DNA of 64,000 bases from UBA7985 sp002690455 (GCA_965662775.1 CBFIIW010000001.1:124001-188000); one strand, 5' to 3'. Shown: positions 43,423-52,981, counted from the first letter of the stretch. Notes: generated from the letters alone by a model not told the origin. A program made the numbers and translations.

Positions 43423-44418
43423 TCAGGCTGTCATGAGGACGATTTTACCAGCATCGACCTGCCCATTGAGTAGGTCGATGACTGCCTCATGTCCGGCGCT
43501 AAGCGGCCGCTGATCCACCCAGTCAAAGGTGCCGAATTCTCCTCGGAATATGGCTTGGGCGGTGTCTAGAAAATCCTGCGCCGTATAGGTATACGTGCCG
43601 ATGAAGCCAATTTCCTGCAAGGTCATTCGGCGGACATCGAGCCCGCCTTCCTTATCCCCCAACCCTATGTGGGCGATCACCCCGCCAGGTCGGACAATCG
43701 CCGAGGCAAGCTCCCGCGTTGGTGCGATCCCAACCGCGTCCACCACCAGATCTGGAAATATCTGGTCGGTATCCGCAAAGCCCGCATGAAAGTCGAACTG
43801 CGGCAGCGCCTTTCGCATCCTATCGCGGCGTGCGGGGTTGGTTTCGATCACAGTGATACGGCTCAAACCCCGGATCGACAAGCTGAGCGCAGCGCTCAAT
43901 CCGATAGCACCGCCACCCAGTACAACAGCAACGCACTGCTCGGCGGGTTCCCCTACCTGCTCCAGCGCGAGCCGAACAGCATGCCACCCGCAGGCCATGG
44001 GTTCTGTAAGCGCTGCCTGCCACAGCGCGACCCCCTCAGGCACCGTAACCAGATTAGCCTCCGGCATGCAGATGCGCTCGGCAAAGCTGCCTGCGCGCGG
44101 TGGAAGTGAGATAATCTGACGCTCTGTGCACAGGTTCTCTCGATCGCTGGAACAAAATGCGCAGCGCCCACAGGAAACCAGCGGATTGATGGTCACCCGC
44201 TGCCCGATATACACACCGGACTGCGCCACTCCAGCAGCCTCATGACCGAGGATCATAGGCGCTGGCCGACGGGGATCATGGCCACGAACAGCATGAAGGT
44301 CAGAGCCGCAGATCCCGGAAAAATCGAGATCAATCAGCACCTCGCCTTCAGCGGCAACTGGATCAGGAACTTCCCGGTAGTCGAGCTGTTTAGGCCCCGT
44401 ATAAACAAGCGCTTTCAT
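43423..44418 (-). CDS. Zinc-dependent alcohol dehydrogenase (sulfonate cluster)
   Basis: A protein of 331 residues of the medium-chain family. Catalytic zinc: C37 (GICGSDLHAVRG) and the GHE at 58-60. Structural zinc: C83, C86, C89 and C97. NAD site: AVVLGGGAIGLSAALSLSIRG. It is the last gene after comD-comE-hpsN, 66 bp beyond hpsN, so it likely acts on a C3 sulfonate alcohol. The best guess is a 2-dehydrogenase of 2,3-dihydroxypropane-1-sulfonate (HpsO/HpsP function) or the missing sulfolactate dehydrogenase. This is inference from position. Confidence 0.9.
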   Translation of the reverse strand: MKALVYTGPKQLDYREVPDPVAAEGEVLIDLDFSGICGSDLHAVRGHDPRRPAPMILGHEAAGVAQSGVYIGQRVTINPLVSCGRCAFCSSDRENLCTERQIISLPPRAGSFAERICMPEANLVTVPEGVALWQAALTEPMACGWHAVRLALEQVGEPAEQCVAVVLGGGAIGLSAALSLSIRGLSRITVIETNPARRDRMRKALPQFDFHAGFADTDQIFPDLVVDAVGIAPTRELASAIVRPGGVIAHIGLGDKEGGLDVRRMTLQEIGFIGTYTYTAQDFLDTAQAIFRGEFGTFDWVDQRPLSAGHEAVIDLLNGQVDAGKIVLMTA

Positions 44419-44484
44419 CTGGCACTGCGCCTTTATGATTGCATCAGCTACCCGATTCCAAAGCAGGGCTGCATCGGCTGTTAT

Positions 44485-45798
44485 CTAGTCCTCAGATACC
44501 GCACTAAGGTCGAAGTTCTCCCCAGGAAAGTACTTCGCCAGCCGCACATCAGCAGCCCGCGCATGGCCCTCCATACCTTCGAGCCGGGAAATACGCGCCG
44601 TCGCCTGCCCGACCCGGCGCATGCCCTCACGGGTTGCGCGCTGCCATGTCACGACCTTCATGAATTTATGGACCGACAAACCACCGGTATACTTTGCCGC
44701 GCCATTGGTGGGAAGCACGTGGTTGGGGCCGGATGCCTTGTCTCCAAACGACACCGTGGTCTCTTCACCTAAGAATAACGAGCCATAATTGCGCAAGCGT
44801 TGCAACCACCAGTCTAGATCGGAGGCCTGCACCGTGAGGTGCTCGGGGGCGTAGTCGTCGGAGATTCCGGCCATTTCCTCCCGGCTCGAACACACCACCA
44901 CCTCAGCATAATCCCGCCAGGCCGCAGCAGCGTTCTCTCCGTTTTGACCCGGCAAATCCGCAATCAACTGCGGCACCCGCTCCATGACCGCGCGGGCCAA
45001 AGGCTCGTTGTTGGTCACCAGCCAGACTGGTGAGTTGTAACCATGCTCGGCTTGGCTCACCAAATCGACTGCAACAATCTCCGGGTCGGCTCCATCATCG
45101 GCCAGGATGAGGCTGTCGGTCGGTCCGGCGAACATGTCGATGCCCACCCGACCGAAGAGAATGCGTTTAGCCTCAGCAACGTACTGATTGCCCGGCCCCA
45201 CCAGAATATCGGCACGCGGCAAATCAAACAGGCCAAAGGCCATGGACGCGACCCCCTGTACCCCGCCCATGGCGAGAACCCTGTCAGCGCCGCAAACCCG
45301 AGCAGCATGGATAATCGCGGAGGCAATGCCGCTGTCTGCTGCTGGTGGAGAACAAGCGGTGATATGCTGAACACCTGCAACCCGAGCGGTTGTTACGGTC
45401 ATGATGGCACTGGCAATATGGCTGTAGCGCCCTCCGGGAATATAGCACCCGGCCGAGGAAACAGGGATCAAGCGCTGACCCGCAATCAATCCGGGAACAA
45501 TTTCCATCTCCATCTCGGATATGGTCTCACGCTGCCGTTCGGCGAAGCGGCGAACGTTGTCGTGGGCAAAGGAGATGTCGTCCTTCAGCTTCTGGCTGAC
45601 CCGATCTGATGCCGCCTCAATATCGTCCTGGCTCAGGACCAGTGGTCCTTGATATCGATCAAAGCGCGCGGCATAGGCGCGGGCAACATCTTCACCACCA
45701 GACTCAATGTCATTGAGGATTGTCCTGACAGTGTCACTGACGGAGTCCGCCTCGGCCGAGGCTGTCATCGCAGCACGCTTGAGGAAAACGACAGACAC
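44485..45798 (-). CDS. hpsN: HisD-like sulfopropanediol 3-dehydrogenase
   Basis: A protein of 437 residues of the histidinol dehydrogenase fold. GPTDSLILADD, GPNHVLPTNGAAKYTGGLSVHKFMK and RISRLEGMEGHARAADVRLAKYFPGE are the regions I associate with HpsN, which oxidises (R)-2,3-dihydroxypropane-1-sulfonate to (R)-sulfolactate with two NAD. A biosynthetic HisD is less likely: it would sit with other his genes and lacks this EGMEGHARAADVRL end. Sulfopyruvate decarboxylase genes lie just upstream, which supports a sulfonate role. Confidence 0.85.
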   Translation of the reverse strand: MSVVFLKRAAMTASAEADSVSDTVRTILNDIESGGEDVARAYAARFDRYQGPLVLSQDDIEAASDRVSQKLKDDISFAHDNVRRFAERQRETISEMEMEIVPGLIAGQRLIPVSSAGCYIPGGRYSHIASAIMTVTTARVAGVQHITACSPPAADSGIASAIIHAARVCGADRVLAMGGVQGVASMAFGLFDLPRADILVGPGNQYVAEAKRILFGRVGIDMFAGPTDSLILADDGADPEIVAVDLVSQAEHGYNSPVWLVTNNEPLARAVMERVPQLIADLPGQNGENAAAAWRDYAEVVVCSSREEMAGISDDYAPEHLTVQASDLDWWLQRLRNYGSLFLGEETTVSFGDKASGPNHVLPTNGAAKYTGGLSVHKFMKVVTWQRATREGMRRVGQATARISRLEGMEGHARAADVRLAKYFPGENFDLSAVSED

Positions 45799-45885
45799 CT
45801 AATGCCTCCCTTTAATGAGCTTTTGACCAACCCTTCACCGCTGGCAAGGAATACAACAAGGCGTGCCCGCCCGACTGAACCTGCG

Positions 45886-46440
45886 CTAGGCCTTGACCGC
45901 CTCCATGAAACGGTCGCGGATGTTAACTGGGTCGCGCGTGATTACCGGCACCTTGATATTGCCGGACTCAACTTTGGCTACGATGATGGTCATCTGATCA
46001 CCGGACAGCGCTGTTTCGACCGCAGCGGGCGTGTCTTTGCCAGGGCATTCAACAACATTCTTGCAGCCGCAGGCCCGCGCGACTTCGGCCAGCGAAGTCT
46101 TCATTCCGGCATAGGTCGGCTGATCACCCGTGGAACCATAGGAGCCATTATCGACAATCAGCAGGACGAAGTTGTTCGCTACGTTGTTCGCAATCGTCGG
46201 CAACGTGCCAAGATTAGTCAGCACCGATCCATCACCATCGATGACCACAACTTTTTTGTCCTGCGCCAGTGCCAGTCCAAGCCCGATTGACGAAGCCAGC
46301 CCCATCGTCCCGAGCATGTAGAAATTGGTCGCTCGGTCGTCGATCATGTGCAGCTCTTGACTGGGCAAGCCAATGTTACAGACCACCAGATGATCAGCGA
46401 TAACCGGCGCCAGTTGCCGAAGCAGTTCAGAGCGGATCAT
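45886..46440 (-). CDS. comE: Sulfopyruvate decarboxylase subunit beta
   Basis: A protein of 184 residues, the TPP-binding half of a two-chain thiamine enzyme. The TPP motif is GDGSVLTNLGTL with NNFVLLIVDNGSYGSTGDQ as its metal and diphosphate loop. With ComD it decarboxylates sulfopyruvate to sulfoacetaldehyde. Phosphonopyruvate decarboxylase is similar, but the hpsN neighbour favours a sulfonate. It starts 2 bp after the comD stop. Confidence 0.88.
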   Translation of the reverse strand: MIRSELLRQLAPVIADHLVVCNIGLPSQELHMIDDRATNFYMLGTMGLASSIGLGLALAQDKKVVVIDGDGSVLTNLGTLPTIANNVANNFVLLIVDNGSYGSTGDQPTYAGMKTSLAEVARACGCKNVVECPGKDTPAAVETALSGDQMTIIVAKVESGNIKVPVITRDPVNIRDRFMEAVKA

Positions 46441-46442
46441 CG

Positions 46443-46940
46443 TCAGTACCCCTTCCAGAAAGACGCATCGGTGAGAATCGCCACCGGCTTATTGCACATG
46501 AAGGTGTACTTCAGGATATTATCGAATTCCTCCACGTCCGCTTCGTGATGGAAGTGGTAGGTCGGAATATTTAGCTGTGCCAACAGCGCCTTGGTATGTA
46601 CCGCCATTTCGACCTGACAGGCCACAGGCTCGCCCAGCTCGCCACGATAGCTGATCAGCATCGGCAGCGGCATTCGGTAGAACTGGGTCAGGGTGACTAG
46701 CGTGTTGATGGTCACGCCGATCGCCGTGTTTTGCATGATGATCGCAGGGCGCTTACCGCCCATAAAGGCACCGGCGCACAGCCCCATGCCTTCGTCTTCT
46801 TTGTTTGCCGGGATATGGTAGATCGATGGATGGGCTTCCGCCGCATCAATCACACCACCCAGCTGTTTGCACGGCACGGTCGTGATGAAACTGACTTCGT
46901 TCGCAACAAAGTCCGCAACGATTTTCTCGCTGACATTCAC
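46443..46940 (-). CDS. comD: Sulfopyruvate decarboxylase subunit alpha
   Basis: A protein of 165 residues from GTG 46940, with GGAGG 8 bp upstream; an in-frame reading to 46991 adds a poorly conserved leader. It is the pyrimidine-binding half of the enzyme: TTVPCKQLGGVI, NKEDEGMGLCAGAFMGG with the cofactor-activating Glu near 50, and QNTAIGVTINTLVTLTQFYRMPLPMLISYRG. First gene of comD-comE-hpsN-alcohol dehydrogenase. No xsc (sulfoacetaldehyde acetyltransferase) or sulfite exporter is in the window. Confidence 0.88.
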   Translation of the reverse strand: MNVSEKIVADFVANEVSFITTVPCKQLGGVIDAAEAHPSIYHIPANKEDEGMGLCAGAFMGGKRPAIIMQNTAIGVTINTLVTLTQFYRMPLPMLISYRGELGEPVACQVEMAVHTKALLAQLNIPTYHFHHEADVEEFDNILKYTFMCNKPVAILTDASFWKGY

Positions 46941-47065
46941 CGGCAATCCTCCGCGCAACGGGCTGTTTGGTAGACTGCCTAACACGCTCACAAGGCATCG
47001 AAAAGCCGCGCTTCGGGCATGGGGGCTGCGACATCAGAGATTACCGGAAGAAGCAGCCGATTCTG

Positions 47066-49051
47066 CTACCAGCCGCCACCGCCGCCGCCGCCACCGCCGC
47101 CGCCGCTGAACGAGCTCCCACCACTACCGCTGCTTGAAGATGGACTGTAACCCGCAGCTGACTGGAAATCGGTCTCAAAGCTGCTCAAATCATCCTCAAA
47201 GCTCGAATGGTGCCTCCCATACCAGGGATCCGCAACGACGCCAGCTGTTGCCCACGATGCCAACTCATTAGCAAATTTGGTCGCCCAAATCGCGTTGAGG
47301 CCCAGTGCAAAGGCATAGGGATAGATCAGTGAGAAACGGACATAATCAGGCTCGGGTTCCTCTTGCAACTCACCATGCTCTGCAGCTTTGATATAGAGCT
47401 TCAGACCTTCGAGTTCCGCGGCTGAATCCGCTCCGGATTGGGTGTAGTTCTTGAAGTGCCGAGGGATCATGAGCATCGCAACGGTCGACACGGCGAAGGC
47501 AAGCATCAACGGAGCATTGTTTAATGTTGTTTGCATGTCAGTCTGGCCCAACGCGTTCAACACGAACCCACCGAGCTGAAAAATAAGGAAAATCGGCAGC
47601 AATATGAACCCGATCCAGGCCCTACTCCGCTTTCGGAAAAGGCTGGAGAAGACCGGCGAAAATACGGAAAGAAAAGTGATTAACGCCGCCCATCCGAAAA
47701 TACTGCCAAGCATGGAAGCCCCGAACCCGATCCACCAGATCAGATTGAGCAGCACGATCATCCCGATGCTCCAGAACCAGTTTGTGCGGTAGCTGGTGCG
47801 GAATTCCTCGCGGATTTCACCCACAACGGCCTTTGCAGCTTTCTTCAGCTCATTCGCCGTGGTCGTGTCCTTCTTTACGATTACGTACGTGTCGTCGGGT
47901 CGGTTCAGCTTCAAGCTGCTCAGCGCCATTTTCTCCGAGGCCGTCAGCGCTTCGGGACCATCTTCAAGCCGGGTGATCAAGCGTTCCTCCAGCCGGATAT
48001 ACCCCTTGACCGACAAGCTCACTAGCACTGTGATGAGCATTTTGACGTTGCTGATATTGCCCTGCCGGCTGATGTAGCGGGCCGCACCAGCACCCACCGA
48101 CTTTGGCGGGTCAAAGCGTGGATAAATCGGCGGCATTACGGCCTTCTCCCGGCCCAACCGCATCCACAGCAGGACGGCCAGGACCGCGAAGACCAATACG
48201 GCGATCAGCATCGCAAGCCCGGCGATCCGGACCCGTGCAGCCTCACGCAAACGGCGCTCTGCCTCTGCGGCAGCCTGCTCAGCATAGTAGGCATCGCTGA
48301 GTACGGGATAGTTGGCGCCGGGTGCGATCAGCTCGGGGGCAAACCGCAAGACCAGTGTCGCCCCCACAAAGCGCCCCAAACTATCGCCCGTCACGGTGTA
48401 GACATTCTCTTGGGCGGAAAGCGCGCCATTGTATGAATTGCCGCTGGTACCTTGCGGACCGGTGAGCACACGGCTCTCAAGCAAAGTCGCGCCTTCGGGC
48501 GCGGTGACAGTAACCGACCAGTTCCTGATCGGCACCTCCCAGAACTGTGGAATTACATTCCAGTCAAAATTGTCCGACTCTTCGTACTGCAGAATCGCGC
48601 GGTCGATGCGGTAGCTCAGGCTGTAGTCATAAAATTTGCCGGTGGTCAGAAATACGTCTTCCTGGCCGAGATAAATGCGATAGCTGTCATTGGTGTACTC
48701 GGTGCGGGCGATGTCTTCTCTGGCACCGTTACGCCGCGCTTCGACGCCTTGATAGGGATTAACGTCCTGATAGCTTTCGAGGTTTGAGAGCGGAAAATCG
48801 CGGTAGATCCCACGCTTAAAGATGTCCCCAAGGACGTAAACACGAATGCGTTCTTCAATCGCGAGGCTGCCGTCCGCGCCGATGTCAATGTTGACCTCGT
48901 AGCGGTCGATGTGTTCGCGACTGAAATCCTGGGTCTGCGCACTGCTGGCCAGGCCAAACCAGGCGAGCGCGAAAACGAGTGTGAAGAGAGAGCGACCGTA
49001 TCGGCGCATGCGCTGAAGGCGGTCCCGGAACTGGTTCAGGCGCGCCGTCAT
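47066..49051 (-). CDS. DUF2207-domain membrane protein
   Basis: A protein of 661 residues. An N-terminal signal anchor (about 16-35) is followed by the DUF2207 domain (EHIDRYEVNIDIGADGSLAIEERIRVY, GIYRDFP), a TM segment near 280-305, a cytoplasmic region, further TM pairs near 430-480 and 500-545, and a C-terminal SSFSGG plus an uninterrupted run of Gly ending in Trp. This glycine tail is usual in the family. It pairs with LemA across many bacteria; envelope stress or proteolysis roles are suspected but not known. Its ATG overlaps the lemA stop by 4 bp. Confidence 0.93.
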   Translation of the reverse strand: MTARLNQFRDRLQRMRRYGRSLFTLVFALAWFGLASSAQTQDFSREHIDRYEVNIDIGADGSLAIEERIRVYVLGDIFKRGIYRDFPLSNLESYQDVNPYQGVEARRNGAREDIARTEYTNDSYRIYLGQEDVFLTTGKFYDYSLSYRIDRAILQYEESDNFDWNVIPQFWEVPIRNWSVTVTAPEGATLLESRVLTGPQGTSGNSYNGALSAQENVYTVTGDSLGRFVGATLVLRFAPELIAPGANYPVLSDAYYAEQAAAEAERRLREAARVRIAGLAMLIAVLVFAVLAVLLWMRLGREKAVMPPIYPRFDPPKSVGAGAARYISRQGNISNVKMLITVLVSLSVKGYIRLEERLITRLEDGPEALTASEKMALSSLKLNRPDDTYVIVKKDTTTANELKKAAKAVVGEIREEFRTSYRTNWFWSIGMIVLLNLIWWIGFGASMLGSIFGWAALITFLSVFSPVFSSLFRKRSRAWIGFILLPIFLIFQLGGFVLNALGQTDMQTTLNNAPLMLAFAVSTVAMLMIPRHFKNYTQSGADSAAELEGLKLYIKAAEHGELQEEPEPDYVRFSLIYPYAFALGLNAIWATKFANELASWATAGVVADPWYGRHHSSFEDDLSSFETDFQSAAGYSPSSSSGSGGSSFSGGGGGGGGGGGW

Positions 49052-49635
49052 GAGAAGTCGACCTGAGTCACGGCCCGCTGGGCGTCGTCGTCAATTTCAA
49101 AGAAGTCAGCCTTCACGAAGCCAAACATGTTGGCGATGATGACGCTGGGGAAAGACTCAACAGAAGTGTTGAAGGTGCGCACCGCACCGTTATAATACCG
49201 ACGCGCCTTCTGGATCGTATCCTCAAGCGCGCTAAGTTCGCGCTGCAATTCGAGAAAATTGCCGTCGGCCTTAAGGTCCGGATAGTTCTCTGACACCGCG
49301 AACAGATTGGCGAGCGCGCCACTGACTTTGTTCTCGGCCGCGGCTCGGGCAACGGGGTCATCGCTCCTCACGTCAGTGCGCATTTTCGTCACTTCCGCAA
49401 GGGTTTCTGCCTCATGCTTGGCGTATCCCTTAACCGTTGAGACAAGATTGCCAACGAGGTTAAAGCGCCGGCGGAGCTGAACGTCGATCCCACTCCAGCC
49501 CTCAGAGACAAAATTTCGTTGAGAAACCAGCGCGTTATAGAAGCTGATCGCCAGGATCGCAATCGCGACCAGTCCAACGAGGATCAGAATGACGATGATA
49601 AGCAGTGCGGAGAGCATGGCGTTTTTCCCGAGCAA
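49048..49635 (-). CDS. lemA: LemA family protein
   Basis: A protein of 195 residues. One N-terminal membrane segment (about 8-31) precedes a helical domain with the family core FVSEGWSGIDVQLRRRFNLVGNLVSTVKGYAKHE and SVESFPSVIIANMFGFVKADFFEI. LemA proteins project coiled helices from the membrane; they commonly share an operon with a DUF2207 protein, as here. The exact function is unsettled. Confidence 0.94.
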   Translation of the reverse strand: MLGKNAMLSALLIIVILILVGLVAIAILAISFYNALVSQRNFVSEGWSGIDVQLRRRFNLVGNLVSTVKGYAKHEAETLAEVTKMRTDVRSDDPVARAAAENKVSGALANLFAVSENYPDLKADGNFLELQRELSALEDTIQKARRYYNGAVRTFNTSVESFPSVIIANMFGFVKADFFEIDDDAQRAVTQVDFS

Positions 49636-49783
49636 GTATGCAAGTTGCAGCTATCGTACAGGAGCGCCATTATCAGTCGTATTGCACCTCGTTTCAAGAT
49701 CTCGGCTCAGGCGGACCATCAGGCAACGCTTATCAATGAAAGAACGCCCGGTCTTGCTGCAAAGAAAGGCAGGCTGATACTGT

Positions 49784-50671
49784 TCAGGCGCCTGCCGTTT
49801 CCTGCTGCGCGAAGAACGACGTACCCTCGGGAATTTCAGGGAGTTGCATCTCGTAGCTCGAACAACGGACCCGGCCCGTAACCTCGCCCCGGACCAACTC
49901 ATGCGTCAGAGTGCTCGGCAAAGCGTTGGGGCTCAGTTCTACGGCGTCCTCGGCATAGTATGTGGTGATGTAGAGCGTGCGAGGACCAGAGCTCAGATTA
50001 GGTGCAGAGCCGTGCAGCAGGCTTGAATGCATCAGGCACACGGCGCCCGCTTTACCCGTGCAAGGCACTGACCGCGTCGACACCTCTGCTCGTACTTCTT
50101 CGGCGACTGCACCGGTAAAGCGCCCACCATGCCAGTGCGAATACAGCGGCCCAAGATGGGATCCCGGCACAACCTCCAACGGGCCATTTTCCAACGTCAC
50201 GTCGTCGAGAAACAGCAAACACGTGATGATATCGTCGTTACTCATGGGCTGGAACGGAAAATCCTGATGAAACTTGACCTCAGTGGCCGTACCGGGAAGT
50301 TTGGAATTCACCTTGCCATGATGAAAGCGCAAATTGGGGCCGATCAGATCGGCAACCATATCCACCGTCGCCGCCTCGCGCATGACGCTGGCAAAGACCG
50401 ATGACACCTCTTCCGGCGACTGTACCCGCCGCAGACCCGGTCTTTCGGCGCTATGACCGGGCTGAAGATCAAAACGCGCGCGGCCGTCGACCGTCTCGCC
50501 GTAGTCCTCGCTGTATGCACGGCTCTCTGCGACCCAGCCATCGAACACCTCACGAAGACCGGCAAGTTGTTCAGGTGTCACCGCGTCCTCTGCCACGATC
50601 ACCCCGTTCCGCCAGAACGTATCGACCTGTTCCTGGCTCAACATCTGCGGTCCCGGTTGTTTCCGATGCAT
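49784..50671 (-). CDS. Phytanoyl-CoA dioxygenase (PhyH) family protein
   Basis: A protein of 295 residues from ATG 50671. The 2-oxoglutarate/iron facial triad is visible: HQD at 135-137 (VKFHQDFPF) and H220 (MHSSLLHGSAPN), with R231 (GPRTLYI) binding 2-oxoglutarate. The family hydroxylates small molecules such as phytanoyl-CoA, ectoine, proline-like or quorum compounds. In this setting of osmolytes and hydroxyproline-like dehydratases, an amino-acid or osmolyte hydroxylase is plausible, but nothing in the sequence fixes the substrate. It is divergent from the aldehyde dehydrogenase gene. Confidence 0.9.
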   Translation of the reverse strand: MHRKQPGPQMLSQEQVDTFWRNGVIVAEDAVTPEQLAGLREVFDGWVAESRAYSEDYGETVDGRARFDLQPGHSAERPGLRRVQSPEEVSSVFASVMREAATVDMVADLIGPNLRFHHGKVNSKLPGTATEVKFHQDFPFQPMSNDDIITCLLFLDDVTLENGPLEVVPGSHLGPLYSHWHGGRFTGAVAEEVRAEVSTRSVPCTGKAGAVCLMHSSLLHGSAPNLSSGPRTLYITTYYAEDAVELSPNALPSTLTHELVRGEVTGRVRCSSYEMQLPEIPEGTSFFAQQETAGA

Positions 50672-50884
50672 AAGCAAATCCCCTTCGTTTCGTCCCGTGC
50701 CGATTTGAACAAACATCTTTTGGCGGCAATTAAGCAACCCAGCTGTTTCCTTGGCTATCGCGATTCCGCCACCGATCCGAGAAACGGGCGCACAGGCACA
50801 GACACTCGACCTCCGCCCCTCACATCCTATATTGGGTCAACGTGAAATGGATTCACCCGCGTACTTTTTTGGGAACCACTGCGC

Positions 50885-52639
50885 ATGTCCGAGAGCAACC
50901 TAAAGACCGAACTGACGCCAACAGCAGCCAATGATGAAGAGGCAGTCGATGCATTGCTGCACAGGCTCGAAGCCACCAAACACATTTGGGCCAGAACTTC
51001 CCCAGCTGAGCGGATCGGTCTGCTGCATGCGGTGAGAGATGCAATCATGCCGGTGGCTGAGGACTGGGTTACAACAGCCGCCCGCGCCAAACAGGTGCCG
51101 ACGGGCTCGCCATTGGAGGGAGAAGAGTGGTTTTCCGGCCCCTATGCGCTGCTGTCTGCGTGCAACAGCTTTATCGAGACGCTACAAGCAGTAGAGGGGA
51201 AGTCGTTCCTCTCCACTCTGCGTCGGCGTCGGCTAAGAAACGGACAGACCGCCGTGCGTGTCCTGCCCCACACTCTCTGGGACCGATTGTTGCTCTCTGG
51301 AATTCGCGCAGAGGTCTGGATGCGACCGGGGACCGAGGCTGAGGCGAGCCAGCCCCACGCAGCGGTGGCCTACGACCGCCCGGCGGCCGAGCGTGAGGGT
51401 CGGGTGGCACTCGTTCTGGGTGCGGGTAACATTGCCGCGATCCCGCTGCTGGATACGCTCCAAAAGCTGTTGTTGGAAAATCAGGTGGTGTTGCTCAAGC
51501 TGAACCCAGTCAATGACTACCTTCTGCCATTCTTCGAAGCCGCCTTCAAACCCCTGATAGACCGTGATTTTCTTGCGATTGTCCGTGGGGATGCGGCATT
51601 GGGTGCCTGGTCCTGTACCCATGATTTGGTCGAGGAAATCCACGTTACCGGCGCAGGATCCACCCACGATGCAATTGTCTGGGGTTCCGGAGCTGAAGCA
51701 CAGCGTCGCCGTGAAGCTGATAAACCCCAGAATACCCGTCGGATCACATCCGAACTCGGGGCTGTGTGCCCGACTATCGTCGTGCCCGGGCCCTGGAGCG
51801 CTGCAGATATCCGGTATCAGGCCGAGCAGATCGCTACCCAGAAACTGCACAATGGCGGCCACAACTGTGTTGCCTGCCAAACCTTAATCATGCCCGAGAG
51901 CTGGGATCAGGCGCAGGCCCTCCTTGACGCGTTCCGCAAGGTCGTTGCGGTCGCAGGCGAGCGCGGCGCCTACTATCCGGGCTCGACCGACCGGATGCGT
52001 GCCTTTGCCGACCGGGCCGCAGCGGGTAACGGGGTCGAGCGCTTGCGCCGCGGTGCCTCACATGAGCTGCTGCTGACAACGTTTGAACACGAGGCTGATG
52101 GCGAGCATGAGGTCTTCGCCCCGGCGATGAACATAAAGTGGCTGGAAGACCAAGACCCGGCTGCCTTTTTGGAATCCGCGATCGACTTCGCCAACCGGTC
52201 GCTGGACGGAACGTTGGGTGCCAACATCGTCATTCACCCCGCCAGCCGGCGCGCCATCGGCGCAGCCCGGTTTGAGGAAATGATCGACAAACTGGCCTAT
52301 GGTGAAATTGCCATCAACTCGTGGACCGGGGTCAACTTTCTCGCCGTCGCACTTCCCTGGGGCGGCTTCCCCGGCGCAACGCTCAAGGATGTCGGCTCAG
52401 GTATCGGGGTGGTTCACAATACCTTCATGCTTGAAGGGGTAGAACGCAGCGTGCTAGAAGCGCCATGGCGTCCCTTCCCACGAAATATGTTCAGTGGCAG
52501 TTTCGGTCTGCTTCCAAAGCCGCCTTGGTTCGTAACGCACCGCCGGGCAGCTGCTATAGGGCGGCAGATGACGCATTTCGCGCACAGCCCTTCACTACTC
52601 AAGGTGCCGGGCATCTTTCTGAACGCACTGCGTGGCTAA
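50885..52639 (+). CDS. Aldehyde dehydrogenase-superfamily protein, long divergent type
   Basis: A protein of 584 residues, about 100 longer than classical ALDHs. The N-terminal 150 residues (LLHRLEATKHIWARTSPAERIGLL, SGPYALLSACNSFIETL) have no classical counterpart. The catalytic part shows VLGAGNIAAIPLLDTLQKLL, HVTGAGSTHDAI, SELG with the general-base Glu at 290, and GGHNCVAC with catalytic Cys at 328. The C-terminus has a hydrophobic tail. It may be an acyl-aldehyde dehydrogenase acting near the membrane; I cannot name the substrate. An inverted repeat GTGAA-N5-TTCAC lies 29 bp upstream. DUF1330 follows after 45 bp. Confidence 0.85.
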   Translation: MSESNLKTELTPTAANDEEAVDALLHRLEATKHIWARTSPAERIGLLHAVRDAIMPVAEDWVTTAARAKQVPTGSPLEGEEWFSGPYALLSACNSFIETLQAVEGKSFLSTLRRRRLRNGQTAVRVLPHTLWDRLLLSGIRAEVWMRPGTEAEASQPHAAVAYDRPAAEREGRVALVLGAGNIAAIPLLDTLQKLLLENQVVLLKLNPVNDYLLPFFEAAFKPLIDRDFLAIVRGDAALGAWSCTHDLVEEIHVTGAGSTHDAIVWGSGAEAQRRREADKPQNTRRITSELGAVCPTIVVPGPWSAADIRYQAEQIATQKLHNGGHNCVACQTLIMPESWDQAQALLDAFRKVVAVAGERGAYYPGSTDRMRAFADRAAAGNGVERLRRGASHELLLTTFEHEADGEHEVFAPAMNIKWLEDQDPAAFLESAIDFANRSLDGTLGANIVIHPASRRAIGAARFEEMIDKLAYGEIAINSWTGVNFLAVALPWGGFPGATLKDVGSGIGVVHNTFMLEGVERSVLEAPWRPFPRNMFSGSFGLLPKPPWFVTHRRAAAIGRQMTHFAHSPSLLKVPGIFLNALRG

Positions 52640-52684
52640 CGCGCGCGCAAGGCTGTTCACAACCGCAGAAAACCCAGGAGTTGA

Positions 52685-52981
52685 ATGATGAAGCCCGGAT
52701 ATTTGCTGCTCGATACAGTGATTGACGACCCTGAAACCTATGAAACCTACAAGGCGCAAGTGGTGCCAATCGTGGAGGCGTTCGGAGGCGAATATCTGAT
52801 TCGGGGCGGTGAAATGACGGTCGAGCAGGACGAACTTTGGCAACCCAATCGGATTGTGCTGCTCCGCTTTCCGTCAGTGGATCACGCCAAAGCCTTCCTC
52901 GACAGTGAGGCCTACGCGCCGGTAAAAGCCATTCGCCTGCGCGTATCGCGAGCGAGCGCGATGGTGATCGAAGGCCTGTGA
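52685..52981 (+). CDS. DUF1330 protein
   Basis: A protein of 98 residues, the usual family length, with AGGAG before a tandem ATG-ATG. It starts GYLLLDTVIDDPETYETYKAQVVPIVEAFGGEYLIRGG and has RIVLLRFPSVDHAKAFLDSEAYAPVKAIR, a dimeric ferredoxin-like alpha/beta barrel. Such proteins bind small molecules or act as monooxygenase-like or isomerase-like helpers; the function is not settled. Its TGA abuts the opposing stop of the next gene with no spacer. Confidence 0.92.
   Translation: MMKPGYLLLDTVIDDPETYETYKAQVVPIVEAFGGEYLIRGGEMTVEQDELWQPNRIVLLRFPSVDHAKAFLDSEAYAPVKAIRLRVSRASAMVIEGL

Noticed and set aside
47066..47110. GCC/CGC-type short tandem repeat
   Set aside because: It encodes the poly-glycine C-terminus usual for DUF2207 proteins, so it is coding and not a mobile or CRISPR repeat.
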